Below, piece by piece: positions 9,221 through 17,526 of a DNA stretch of 64,000 nucleotides. Made by a program: the position numbers and the translations under genes. The notes below the pieces were generated by a model. It was not told where the DNA came from, made no database searches, and worked only from the letters and a program-made list of their open reading frames with translations. The first letter of the stretch is position 1. Each line of letters opens with the position of its first letter. The stretch is from positions 1 to 64,000 of the forward strand of contig NZ_JACJSP010000014.1 of the NCBI RefSeq assembly GCF_014698235.1, in the 5' to 3' direction. This DNA is from Limnothrix sp. FACHB-406 (GTDB lineage: Bacteria > Cyanobacteriota > Cyanobacteriia > CACIAM-69d).

Positions 9221-12200
9221 GGGTTTGGTGGGGTGGTGAGTTGTTGCAGGATGGATTGGGTGAGGGGGTGGTTGGAGAGGTCGGCAGCGCGATCGGCTTT
9301 AATGACGGCTTGCACCAGGTTTTGCAAACTTTGGATGCTGCTTTGGGTGTGAGGATGCGCTTTACCCAACTTCTGCACCCGAATCTCCAAAGCACGCACC
9401 AACATCCGCTCGGCTTCACCCCAACGATGTTGGTAATAGTGCAGCACTGCCAAGTTGTTAAGGCTGGTGGCGGTGTCGGGATGGTCGGCTCCCAGCACTT
9501 GCTCACAGATTTCCAGTGCTTGCCGGTAGAGGGGTTCTGCTTTCTTGTAGTGCTTCTGGCCTTGATAGAGGAGTGCCAAGTTGTTGAGGCTGGTGGCAAT
9601 ATCGGGATGGTTAGCCCCTAGCACTTTCTCATAGATTTCTAGTGCTCGCCGGTAGAGAGGTTCTGCTTCCTCGTACCGTCCTTGGGAATAGTAGAGGTAT
9701 GCCAAGCCATCGAGACTGGCAGCACTATCGGGGTGGTCAGCTCCTAGCACTTGCTCACGAATTTCCAGTGATCGCCGGTAGAGAGGTTCTGCTTCCTTGT
9801 ACCGTCCCTGGGATTCGTAGAGTCCTGCCAAGTTATGGAGACTGGTAGCGGTGTCGGGATGGTCAGCCCCTAGCACTTGCTCATAGATTTCTAGTGCTCG
9901 CCGGTAGAGGGGTTCTGCTTCCTTGTACCGTCCCTGGGATTCGTAGAGTAATGCCAAGTTGTTGAGGCTGGCAGCACTATCGGGGTGGTCAGCTCCTAGC
10001 ACTTGCTCACGAATTTCCAGTGATCGCCGAACGAGAGGTTCTGCTTCCTTGTACCGTCCCTGGGATTTGTAGAGTGCCGCCAAGTCATTGAGGCTGGTAG
10101 CAGTCAAGGGATGGTCAGCTCCTAGCACTTGCTCACAAATTTCCAGCGATCTCTGGTAGAGGGGTTCCGCTGCCTCGTACCGTCCCTGGGATTTGTAGAG
10201 TGCCGCCAAGTCATTGAGGCTGAGGACAGTGTCAGGATGGTTGGCTCCTAGCACTTGCTCACGGATTTCCAGTGCTCGCCGGTAGAGGGGTTCTGCTTCC
10301 TCGTACCGTCCCTGGGAATAGTAGAGTTCTGCCAAGTTGTTGAGGCTGGTGGCGGTATTGGGATGGTCGGCTCCTAGCGCTCGCTCACAGATTTCCAGTG
10401 CTCGCCGAACGAGGGATTCTGTTTCCTCGTACTGTCCCTGGGAATAGTAGAGGTATGCCAAGTTATTAAGGCTGAGGGCAGTGTCGGGATGGTTGGCTCC
10501 TAGCGCTTGCTCACAGATTTCCAGTGCTCGCCGAACGAGGGATTCTGCTGCCTCGTACCGTCCCTGGGATTTGTAGAGTAATGCCAAGTTGTTGAGGCTA
10601 GTGGCGGTGGCGTGATGGTTGGGACCAAAGCGGCTTTCGGTGATGCTTAAGCAGTCGCTCCAGTGCTGTTCAGCCTCAGCCCAGAGACCTTGCCCCTCAG
10701 CCAACTGCGCCAAGGCACTAAAAACCCACATGGAATCTGTTGGATCGGTAATCTCGCCGCTAGCCGCCGCTGCCGCTTCCAAGTGCGACCAGGCGGGGCG
10801 GGTGCGCGCCAGGTCTGCCAGCGTCACCGTCCTTGGAACCGTTTTCGCCACGCTCACCATTTGCCCTAAAAACGCCTGTTGCAGCGCCCCGCCCTCGGGC
10901 CAGGCCGCCCGCTTGGCTGCGAAAAATTCCCGAATCAGCGGATGCAACGCATATTGACCTTCTTCAGCTTTCACCAAACTCAGCTTCACCAACTGATCTC
11001 GCGCATCTTCGATATCTTCCTCATCGTCATTGGGCAAACAACCCAGCACCCAATCCCACAACACCGGAGCCGGTCCAAAACAACCCAACAACACCGCCAG
11101 TCGTTGCGCTGCTGGCTCCAACTCTTCCCAACTCAACTCAAAAGCTTCTGTTACCCCGTATCGTGCCGTCATCCCCTCGGGAAAGTCTCGGTCTTTCGGG
11201 TCGATCGCCCGGGCCTGCAACCGCTGTGCCTCTAACCGTTCTTGCATGGTGGCCAGCGACAACTCCGCCTTTCGCCTCAGGTAATAGCCCACCAACTCAA
11301 TTCCCAACGGCAAAAAGCCCAGCCATTCACAAAGTGCCTCCGCTGTCGCCCGTTCCGCCGCGATCCGCTCCGTTCCCACAATACTTTCGAGCAACTGGAG
11401 CGTCGTCACCGGAGTCAAGACCTGCAACTCCAGACGTGCTATACCCTGAAACTTGGCCCGCGTCGTGATCAATACCCGAAACCGGGCATCGGCGGGTAAA
11501 ATTGCCTCAACTTGGGTGCGATAGTCTGTCACATCATCGAAAATCAACAGCACCAACTCTGGCGGTACTTCCTTTGCCGGCCACTGGGCAAAGCAATAGG
11601 CCAACTGCTCCGGCAAGTCACCCAGGTCTGACAAATCAAGATTTGGGAAGAAATGTGATCGGGCAAAATTCAACAGTTCAATTCCCGCCCGTTCTCCCGC
11701 CAGCCACACCACCCCGCCGCGATAGCTATTGAGGTGAGATCGCGCATATTGCACTGCCAGTTCCGTTTTGCCCACGCCCCCCATGCCATCCACACTGGCG
11801 ATCGCTACACGATGGTCATGTCCCTGCAATTGCTCGTGTAACGCCATCAGCTCTTGGTCGCGTCCAAAGAAGCGATCACTGGCAACGCCCCGCACGCCCA
11901 GATTAGTCGGTGGCTCAGTAGTCACACGATCAGGAACCAGGAGTGGCTGAGAAGACTGTTCCGGCTTGAGAAATGGGCTACTGGTCAGTTGGTGACTTTG
12001 TAAGTCAGTCTCTTGATTTTGGTAAGCCTCCCAGAGATACCTTTTGAGTTGATATAGCTTGCCACGAGACGCACCAGTAATTCCTAATTTTTCATAGACT
12101 CCTCCCATACGCATCTTGAGTGCAGATGCGGAAATGCCTAAAGTTGCCGCAATTTTTTCAGTCGTCTGAGACTCTGACTGCATCACTGCAATCAGGGCAT

Positions 12201-12270
12201 CAGTCTGCTCGGGCGATAACTGGTGCTGAGTACTAACCTGGCGCAACCAGTCTTCAGGCAATGGAGACAC
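9217..12270 (-). CDS. STAND NTPase: HTH, NB-ARC and TPR domains
   Basis: This 1017-residue protein of the signal-transducing ATPase class has three parts. Residues 10-75 form a GerE/LuxR-like helix-turn-helix (TTEKIAATLGISASALKMRM), as seen in other cyanobacterial STAND proteins. The NB-ARC ATPase carries the Walker A motif GMGGVGKTE (about 160-168), Walker B LVLLIFDDV (about 241) and winged-helix segments to about 540. The C-terminal part has eleven 42-residue kinesin-light-chain-type TPRs (about 540-995), ten of them nearly identical. Such proteins sense a ligand on the repeats and oligomerise through the ATPase. Known relatives act in transcription control or anti-phage defence. No nuclease or TIR effector is fused. 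The start ATG opens MSPLPEDWLRQV. Neighbours are a decayed toxin-antitoxin pair and a divergent small membrane protein. The defence role is inference. Confidence 0.88.
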   Translation of the reverse strand: MSPLPEDWLRQVSTQHQLSPEQTDALIAVMQSESQTTEKIAATLGISASALKMRMGGVYEKLGITGASRGKLYQLKRYLWEAYQNQETDLQSHQLTSSPFLKPEQSSQPLLVPDRVTTEPPTNLGVRGVASDRFFGRDQELMALHEQLQGHDHRVAIASVDGMGGVGKTELAVQYARSHLNSYRGGVVWLAGERAGIELLNFARSHFFPNLDLSDLGDLPEQLAYCFAQWPAKEVPPELVLLIFDDVTDYRTQVEAILPADARFRVLITTRAKFQGIARLELQVLTPVTTLQLLESIVGTERIAAERATAEALCEWLGFLPLGIELVGYYLRRKAELSLATMQERLEAQRLQARAIDPKDRDFPEGMTARYGVTEAFELSWEELEPAAQRLAVLLGCFGPAPVLWDWVLGCLPNDDEEDIEDARDQLVKLSLVKAEEGQYALHPLIREFFAAKRAAWPEGGALQQAFLGQMVSVAKTVPRTVTLADLARTRPAWSHLEAAAAASGEITDPTDSMWVFSALAQLAEGQGLWAEAEQHWSDCLSITESRFGPNHHATATSLNNLALLYKSQGRYEAAESLVRRALEICEQALGANHPDTALSLNNLAYLYYSQGQYEETESLVRRALEICERALGADHPNTATSLNNLAELYYSQGRYEEAEPLYRRALEIREQVLGANHPDTVLSLNDLAALYKSQGRYEAAEPLYQRSLEICEQVLGADHPLTATSLNDLAALYKSQGRYKEAEPLVRRSLEIREQVLGADHPDSAASLNNLALLYESQGRYKEAEPLYRRALEIYEQVLGADHPDTATSLHNLAGLYESQGRYKEAEPLYRRSLEIREQVLGADHPDSAASLDGLAYLYYSQGRYEEAEPLYRRALEIYEKVLGANHPDIATSLNNLALLYQGQKHYKKAEPLYRQALEICEQVLGADHPDTATSLNNLAVLHYYQHRWGEAERMLVRALEIRVQKLGKAHPHTQSSIQSLQNLVQAVIKADRAADLSNHPLTQSILQQLTTPPNP
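9337..10596 (-). repeat. Array of ten 126-bp repeats encoding TPRs
   Basis: Ten head-to-tail units of exactly 126 bases encode 42-residue TPRs of the pattern LNNLAxLYxSQGRYxEAEPLYRRALEI followed by the LGADHPDTATS motif. DNA identity between units is very high, including silent positions, which implies recent expansion or gene conversion. An eleventh, more diverged unit precedes the array. Copy number is likely unstable, so relatives should differ by whole units. Short-read assembly could also miscount it. Confidence 0.92.
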
Positions 12271-12317
12271 AGGATATGAGTAACAACGTCAATACAATTT
12301 TACATCACCATGTTGTC

Positions 12318-12368
12318 ATGGTCAGCTTGGTAAGCTAAAGTAAGGCTACTAAATCTTATGGTCAGCTT
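12318..12368. promoter_or_regulatory. Repeated 11-bp motif in the divergent STAND intergenic region
   Basis: ATGGTCAGCTT occurs at 12318-12328 and again at 12358-12368, exactly 40 bases (about four helical turns) apart. Both lie in the 113-base gap between the STAND gene and the divergent small membrane protein. A related inverted sequence (GGTCATGG on the minus strand) lies just before the small gene. The spacing suggests an operator pair, possibly for the STAND protein's own HTH domain, but this is inference. A simple duplication is the alternative. Confidence 0.45.
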
Positions 12369-12383
12369 AGGCGACCACTTACC

Positions 12384-12605
12384 ATGACCCCTCCTCAAAG
12401 TTCGCCCGCTTCTCAGCCCAGTCTGCCGGCCAACCAAACTTCCCAGGAGGTGCAGATCCCCCAAGCCGATTCGATTTTGGGGTTACCGGTTCCTGCTGGG
12501 ATGCCGAATTGGCTGGTGGCCTTGGTTGCGATCGCGATCGTGGCTGACCGTGCTGCCAAAATCTCCACACTGCTGGTCAAGCTGTGGCTGCGGGTTAAGA
12601 AGTGA
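12384..12605 (+). CDS. Small single-pass membrane protein beside the STAND gene
   Basis: This 73-residue hypothetical protein has a Pro/Ser/Gln-rich first half and one hydrophobic segment (PNWLVALVAIAIVA, about residues 41-55). The tail is short and basic, ending LWLRVKK. It is divergent from the STAND gene and shares the intergenic region with the repeated 11-bp motif. Small membrane proteins next to STAND sensors are sometimes effectors or partners, but there is no direct evidence here. The ATG at 12384 sits close behind the second motif copy. No family was recognised. Confidence 0.55.
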   Translation: MTPPQSSPASQPSLPANQTSQEVQIPQADSILGLPVPAGMPNWLVALVAIAIVADRAAKISTLLVKLWLRVKK

Positions 12606-12752
12606 GATTGCCCTTCGTCAAACTCGCGCAAGCGATCAATATGAGATCGCTCGCTGCTTCAGTAACCGAGCTGTAAATGTCATGAGACGCGCGCGCCTGT
12701 GACTTCCCCCAAACACCGCCATGGCATCGGGAGCGATCGCCCTGGCCCAGGC

Positions 12753-13184
12753 CTATGGGGTTGGGGCAGGCGGTTCTAGCTGATTGAGGGCCCCGCAGAT
12801 ATATTTCTTGACGGTTTCGCGGCTGGCAGTCACACCACTGGGCAGCGTGAAAACCATCTCAACAGTGGTTTGGTTGTTTTCCGCCAAGGCAAACACGTCA
12901 ATGGGCAAGGCCCGCTGAAAGGCAGTGGCGGGGTTTTCTGCTCGCATCATGCCGCCGGCCACGTCGGTGCTGAGGGTACGAATGCCTTCGCGGGCCAAAA
13001 TCACCCGCAATTGAAAAAAGGCCCTTTCGACGGATAGGCCTTGGACTTGCACGCGGGCAAAATAGGCGGAACCGTTGAAAAAATCGCCTTTTTTGTCGAA
13101 GCTTTCTTCACAGGTGGTGGCCAAGGCGGGCGTGCCAAGGCAGAGCAAGGCCAGGCTCAGGAACAGCGATCGCATGGTTTGCAT
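12753..13184 (-). CDS. Exported hypothetical protein
   Basis: This 143-residue protein starts with a clear signal peptide (MRSLFLSLALLCLGTPALA with cleavage after ALA). The mature part begins TTCEESFDKKGDF and looks like a small alpha/beta domain with a Cys near each end (TTCEE and YICGAL), possibly a disulphide. The frame is open 52 codons upstream, but only starts at 13184 or 13175 place the signal peptide at the N-terminus. No close ribosome site decides between them. It would act in the periplasm. Function is unknown. Confidence 0.7.
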   Translation of the reverse strand: MQTMRSLFLSLALLCLGTPALATTCEESFDKKGDFFNGSAYFARVQVQGLSVERAFFQLRVILAREGIRTLSTDVAGGMMRAENPATAFQRALPIDVFALAENNQTTVEMVFTLPSGVTASRETVKKYICGALNQLEPPAPTP

Positions 13185-13403
13185 GATCGGATCAAAGAAC
13201 AAAACCTCAGGATTGCCGATCGGGAATGGGCATGGCCAGATCGGTGTGACACCAAGGAGCCACAGCAAGCGATCGTGTAGAGAATGATGGCGGCCCAATC
13301 GATCGGAAAGGGTCGGTTTGCCCGATCCACCGATCCACAACCTCCGCGAAACAATGCGGGTTTCAGTCGATCGCCCCAGGTTGTGGATCGGTTAACGCGC
13401 GTT

Positions 13404-13673
13404 CTAGCCGACCGTGATATTCGGCTCCTCGCAGAAATTCACCAACACCGTTTCGCTTTCCGACTCATCCTCAAACACAAAGCTGATGTACCACTCACAG
13501 GGCGAATCATTCGTATGCTCCGCCCAGGTGACCGTTGCCCCCTCTCCAGAAGCAATTCCCTCTTCTGGCAAATCGAACTGCGACCACTCCTCATCATCGG
13601 GCGAAACCCAAATTTCCAGGATGGCTTGGTCTGTGTTGTTGGTGACCACAAAGCTAAACAAATCGTCCGACAT
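13404..13673 (-). CDS. Small acidic beta-domain protein
   Basis: This 89-residue strongly acidic protein has the pattern FVVTNNTDQAILEIWVSP, then a CEWYISFVFEDE segment and a final VNFCEEP. The order asparagine-rich first strand, xSPDxxxW, Cys-x-(W/Y) and C-terminal Cys is shared with a family of small bacterial proteins, often exported, of unknown role (sometimes misnamed argininosuccinate lyase). This copy lacks an obvious signal peptide. It lies in tandem with the exported protein downstream, 219 bases away. Function is unknown. Confidence 0.6.
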   Translation of the reverse strand: MSDDLFSFVVTNNTDQAILEIWVSPDDEEWSQFDLPEEGIASGEGATVTWAEHTNDSPCEWYISFVFEDESESETVLVNFCEEPNITVG

Positions 13674-13911
13674 GGGGGGTACATCCCAAAATTGCAGAAT
13701 ACGGCTCCGTTCTAGACTTCAAAGCGGGTCGCTGTGGGCTTTCCTTAGCTTTTCTTCACCACGCCTCTTCACCACGCCGTTTCCTCGCCCGCAATTCAGA
13801 TTCCAACTCCTATGCTGAAGTTAACCCTTGGTTGATCGGGCATTCCTGACCCGATCGGTCTTGGTTTTGATGAATTTTGATCAATTCAGGAGCAAGTAGG
13901 AGCAAGATTCA

Positions 13912-14685
13912 ATGAAATGGACTGGTAAACAAGGCCCATGGCTCGCGGGATTGTCCCTCGCGATCGCCAGCACCGCCGCGATCGGGAGTTGGGGATTTAG
14001 CCAATGGCGGGCCCAACAACCCGCCGCAACGGCCCCAGGCTCCACCACCACCGCCCAGGCTAGCCCCGCCCTTTGTCCGCCTGGTGGGGACGCGGCCGGC
14101 GGCATGGCGCATCATATGCACTCGATGCAGGTGAGCAGCGAGTTTGAATTCATTAGTCACATGATTCCGCACCACCAGGAGGCGATCGACACGGCCAAGC
14201 TCGTGCGCGATCGCACCCAACGGCCGGAAATGCGGCAATTTACCCAGGCGATTATTGATGCCCAAAGCCGGGAAGTGAGCCAAATGAAAACATGGCTGCA
14301 AACCTGGTATCCCAACCAAACCAGCACCCAGGCCTATCAGCCCATGATGCGTCCCCTGGAACCCTTGCAAGGCGATGCGCTGGATCAGCAGTTTTTGCAA
14401 GATATGGTGATGCACCACCAAGGGGCGGTGATGATGGCCCAAAGCCTGATTCAAGGCCAATTGGTAAAACACCCGCCAGTGCAGTCAATGGCTCAGGATG
14501 TGATTCGCACCCAAAGCCAGGAGATTGGTCAGATGCAGACCTGGTTGGGGGCTTGGTTCCCGAATGGTGGCCAATGCGGGCGATCGACGGCGGCGGATTC
14601 CACGGGCAACGGGTTAATGAACCACGGGAATATGAACCACGGGAATATGAACCACGGGAACGTGAACCATGGAAAACAGCTTTAG
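13912..14685 (+). CDS. DUF305 protein with a His-rich tail
   Basis: This 257-residue membrane-anchored or exported protein has one N-terminal hydrophobic segment (about residues 10-28). It has two DUF305 halves of ferritin-like four-helix type. Each half carries the His/Met signatures: FISHMIPHHQEAIDTAK in the first and MVMHHQGAVMMAQ in the second. Such residues are associated with copper or other metal handling in the family. The C-terminus ends in repeats of Asn-His-Gly-Asn-Met encoded by a 15-bp DNA repeat. The clean ATG at 13912 begins MKWTGKQG. A metal-related periplasmic role is inferred. Confidence 0.82.
   Translation: MKWTGKQGPWLAGLSLAIASTAAIGSWGFSQWRAQQPAATAPGSTTTAQASPALCPPGGDAAGGMAHHMHSMQVSSEFEFISHMIPHHQEAIDTAKLVRDRTQRPEMRQFTQAIIDAQSREVSQMKTWLQTWYPNQTSTQAYQPMMRPLEPLQGDALDQQFLQDMVMHHQGAVMMAQSLIQGQLVKHPPVQSMAQDVIRTQSQEIGQMQTWLGAWFPNGGQCGRSTAADSTGNGLMNHGNMNHGNMNHGNVNHGKQL
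14626..14680 (+). repeat. 15-bp coding repeat (Asn-His-Gly-Asn-Met)
   Basis: The unit AACCACGGGAATATG is repeated at the 3' end of the DUF305 gene, with the last copies slightly changed, giving three to four NHGNM pentapeptides before the stop. The array adds His and Met residues at the C-terminus and could extend metal binding. Tandem 15-mers of this sort vary in copy number by slippage. Confidence 0.8.
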
Positions 14686-15233
14686 GCTCCGTGGGATTCG
14701 CCATTGGGTTTGCACCGTGGTGATTCGCCGCTATGACTAATCTGGGTCAATAGTTCAGCAGGGGCCGTGTAGGGCCGGCCGCCAGCATCCATCGGGAATG
14801 GCATGGGATCACCATCCCGATCGCCCATCGATTTTGGTTGACTACGGTTGATTCTTAAAGAAATGGCTAAGGAAAAAGCAGCCATTCGCCACAACTTCAA
14901 CGAATTTTCTGAGGAAATGGCCCTGGCACTTTCTGGGACAATTTGGACAACCCAACGCCCAGGGGGCATTTTCTGAGCCAAAAAAACCGTCAGGAAATTT
15001 TTACAAATTCCACAGGGGGGCGATCGCCGGCCGGCGGGAACCTTGGTATCGTGGAGATATAAATCGTATACCGCAATACGAAATAAATCAGGAAGCTTAT
15101 TTCCTAACGTTATATTTGCGCCGTTTTAGCGCTAGTTTGGCGCTGTTCTGGTGCTTTGCGGGGTTTCGCTCACGCCACCGAACTGCTCGATCGATTCATC
15201 ACCGCCGAATCTGTTCCTCAAGAATTTCACCGT
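14686..15233. other. Upstream region of sphR, no gene seen
   Basis: This stretch of about 550 bases between the DUF305 gene and sphR contains no supported gene. A 6-bp inverted repeat TCGTAT/ATACGA at 15064-15081 lies in an AT-rich segment. A second one, GGAAGCTTATTTCC, follows near 15092. Both are plausible regulator sites but are too short to call. Confidence 0.4.
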
Positions 15234-15986
15234 ATGCTGGCCAGCGATCGCGCCCTGAAATTTAATCCCCTGGATGCGGGGCAACCCAGCCGCATCCTGA
15301 TTGTTGAAGACGAAGAACTAATCCGCGATATGGTGGCTGCGGCCCTGCGCGACGAGGGCTATGAAGTGTTAGTGGCGGCCGATGGGGCTGCGGCCTTGAA
15401 CCTGTTGAATCTCAACAATCCTGGCGACATGAACCGCCCGCCCGATTTGATTGTTCTGGATTTGATGTTGCCTCGGGTGAATGGGCTGGATCTGTGTCGG
15501 CTGTTGCGCCAGCGCCAAGATCCCGTGCCGATTTTGATGCTGAGTGCCAAGGGCAGCGAGACCGATCGGGTGTTGGGGTTGGAAGTGGGGGCCGATGACT
15601 ACCTCACGAAGCCCTTCAGTATGCGGGAGTTGGTGGCTCGTTGCCGGGCCCTGCTGCGGCGCAATCGGATCGTGAGCGCGGCCCAGCCGGAAGTGCTGCG
15701 CTATCGGGATATTGAACTTTATCCCCAGGAATGCCGGGTGGTGGTGCGGACTCAGGAAGTGAACCTGTCGCCGAAGGAATTTCGATTGCTGGAATTGTTT
15801 GTGCAACATCCCCGGCGGGTTTGGTCTCGGGAACAGTTGTTGGAGCGCATTTGGGGCATTGACTTCATTGGCGACAGCAAAACCGTTGATGTGCATATCC
15901 GCTGGCTGCGGGAAAAGGTTGAGCTAGATCCCAGCACGCCTGAATACATCGTCACCATTCGCGGCTTTGGCTATCGATTTGGTTAG
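15234..15986 (+). CDS. sphR: OmpR-family response regulator SphR
   Basis: This 250-residue DNA-binding response regulator should activate phosphate-starvation genes when phosphorylated by SphS. The receiver domain has the acidic pocket VEDEE, the phospho-acceptor Asp in LIVLDLMLPRVNG, the Thr/Ser switch LMLSAKG and the Lys in YLTKPF. The winged-helix domain has the OmpR signature VNLSPKEFRLLELF and ends in TIRGFGYRFG. Identity as SphR rests on the immediately overlapping kinase and the nearby phoU. The frame is open to a TTG at 15156; the ATG at 15234 gives the usual length. The stop overlaps the kinase start, so translation is coupled. Confidence 0.82.
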   Translation: MLASDRALKFNPLDAGQPSRILIVEDEELIRDMVAAALRDEGYEVLVAADGAAALNLLNLNNPGDMNRPPDLIVLDLMLPRVNGLDLCRLLRQRQDPVPILMLSAKGSETDRVLGLEVGADDYLTKPFSMRELVARCRALLRRNRIVSAAQPEVLRYRDIELYPQECRVVVRTQEVNLSPKEFRLLELFVQHPRRVWSREQLLERIWGIDFIGDSKTVDVHIRWLREKVELDPSTPEYIVTIRGFGYRFG

Positions 15987-17526
15987 TGTCCTAGTCGGTT
16001 TAGGACTGGGGCTAGGGGTTGGGGTGTGGCAACAGGCGCGGCTGCGTTCTCGCCTGATGCAGCTTTTTGCGCCCATTTTGGCCGATGAGGTGGCGATTCC
16101 GTTGGGGCTGGAGTCCTTGGTGCGGCGCGGGGTGGTGGCGGCGCTCGATCGGGAAGTGGCCCTGGAGTCTCAGCTCGAAATCTGGGAGAAGGCCCTGGTG
16201 GCGGCTCCGATCGCTTTTCTGTGGGTCGATCGCGATGATGGATTGCGGTGGTGCAATGACCGGGCGCGGGAGCTGTTCGCCATCCGTCAGTGGCAACCCA
16301 ACCAAGACCGCCTCTTGATTGAGGTGGTGCGCTCCTACGATTTGGATCAGTTGGTGCAACAAACCCGGCGGGGCCGGCTCACTTGCCAACGGGACTGGAC
16401 GTTTTATGGAGAGCCGCGGCCGGAGCCAACGGAATCGACGGAGGGCCCGGAGTTGAGCGACCACGGGACGATCGATCCCCCTTTGCCGGGGCCGGGAACC
16501 GCCACCAAGGGGGTGGGGTTGGCCCTGCGAGGGTGGGGAATCCCGCTGCCCCATGGTCACGTGGCGATTTTTGTGGAAAATTGCCAGCAGATGGTGGATT
16601 TAGCCCGCAGTCGCAACCGGTGGATTAATGACTTGGCCCATGAGTTGCGCACGCCCCTCACGTCCATTCAGTTGGTGTTTGAAACCCTGCAAAAGCAACT
16701 GGAGCCGCCCCTGAGCCATTGGGTCGATCGAGCCATGCCGGAAGTGAAACGGCTGGTGCGCTTTGTGCAAGATTGGCTGGATTTGAGCCAAATGGAACAG
16801 AATCCGGGGCAAATTTTGCGCCTGGAGGTGTTGGACTTGGTGGAGGTGGCCCAGGCGGCTTGGCAGTCGGTGGAACCCTTGGCGGAACGAAAATCGGTGG
16901 CGCTGGTGCTCGATCGGGATGGGTTAGATCATCTCTGGCTCCAGGGCGATCGGGCCAAGCTCCATCGGCTGCTGTTGAATTTGCTGGACAATGCGATTAA
17001 GTACAGCCCGGAAGGGGGGCAAATTTGGCTGCACATTTCCCAAGATGCGCCGGCCTTGACCTTGCCCCAACCGCCCGGGGAGTTGGCGGAAGATTTGGCG
17101 GAGGAGTTGGGTTTGGCGAGCCAGTTGGGCGATCGCGCCTCGGAGTCTGACCCGCACTGGGCCGCCAGAGCGCCCCAGCCCAACCCCCAAGCCGCCACCC
17201 CCCTCTCCGATCCAGACAACGACCCGATCGCCACCTGGGCCTATGCCGATGTGATTGATATGGGGCCTGGATTTTCGCCCACGGATTTACCTCACATTTT
17301 CGAGCGGCTCTATCGCGGCGACGCTTCCCGCACCCGCGAAACCGATGCCATGATTGCGCCCCAACTCCCCAGCACCGGCAGCGGACTGGGGCTGGCGATC
17401 GCCCGGCAAATTGCGATCGCCCATGGGGGACAAATTACCGGCAGCAACGACCCCAAAACCGGCGGTGCAAGGCTGCGGGTAGCCCTGCCGATTCGGGCCA
17501 TCCGCCAACCCCTGGATGATTTGTAG
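15967..17526 (+). CDS. sphS: Phosphate-sensing histidine kinase SphS
   Basis: This 519-residue membrane-associated kinase pairs with SphR. A short hydrophobic N-terminus (VSVLVGLGLGLGVGVW) anchors it, as in known SphS proteins. A PAS-like region (about 75-210) follows. HisKA has the phospho-accepting His in DLAHELRTPLTS (about residue 224). HATPase shows LLDNAIKYSPEGG, DMGPGF and GSGLGLAIARQ. An Ala/Pro-rich insert of about 60 residues lies between the N and G1 boxes. There is no periplasmic sensor domain, which agrees with control through PhoU. The TTG at 15967 is inside the sphR end; a TTG at 15979 is also possible. It is the second gene of the sphRS operon. Confidence 0.85.
   Translation: MAIDLVSVLVGLGLGLGVGVWQQARLRSRLMQLFAPILADEVAIPLGLESLVRRGVVAALDREVALESQLEIWEKALVAAPIAFLWVDRDDGLRWCNDRARELFAIRQWQPNQDRLLIEVVRSYDLDQLVQQTRRGRLTCQRDWTFYGEPRPEPTESTEGPELSDHGTIDPPLPGPGTATKGVGLALRGWGIPLPHGHVAIFVENCQQMVDLARSRNRWINDLAHELRTPLTSIQLVFETLQKQLEPPLSHWVDRAMPEVKRLVRFVQDWLDLSQMEQNPGQILRLEVLDLVEVAQAAWQSVEPLAERKSVALVLDRDGLDHLWLQGDRAKLHRLLLNLLDNAIKYSPEGGQIWLHISQDAPALTLPQPPGELAEDLAEELGLASQLGDRASESDPHWAARAPQPNPQAATPLSDPDNDPIATWAYADVIDMGPGFSPTDLPHIFERLYRGDASRTRETDAMIAPQLPSTGSGLGLAIARQIAIAHGGQITGSNDPKTGGARLRVALPIRAIRQPLDDL

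Noticed and set aside
9337-10596. A CRISPR array suspected from regular repeat spacing in the STAND gene
   Set aside because: The 126-bp units are continuous coding TPRs without unique spacers.
14682-14981. 99-codon minus-strand frame after the DUF305 gene
   Set aside because: No family pattern and no ribosome site; it spans the non-coding gap and the DUF305 stop region.
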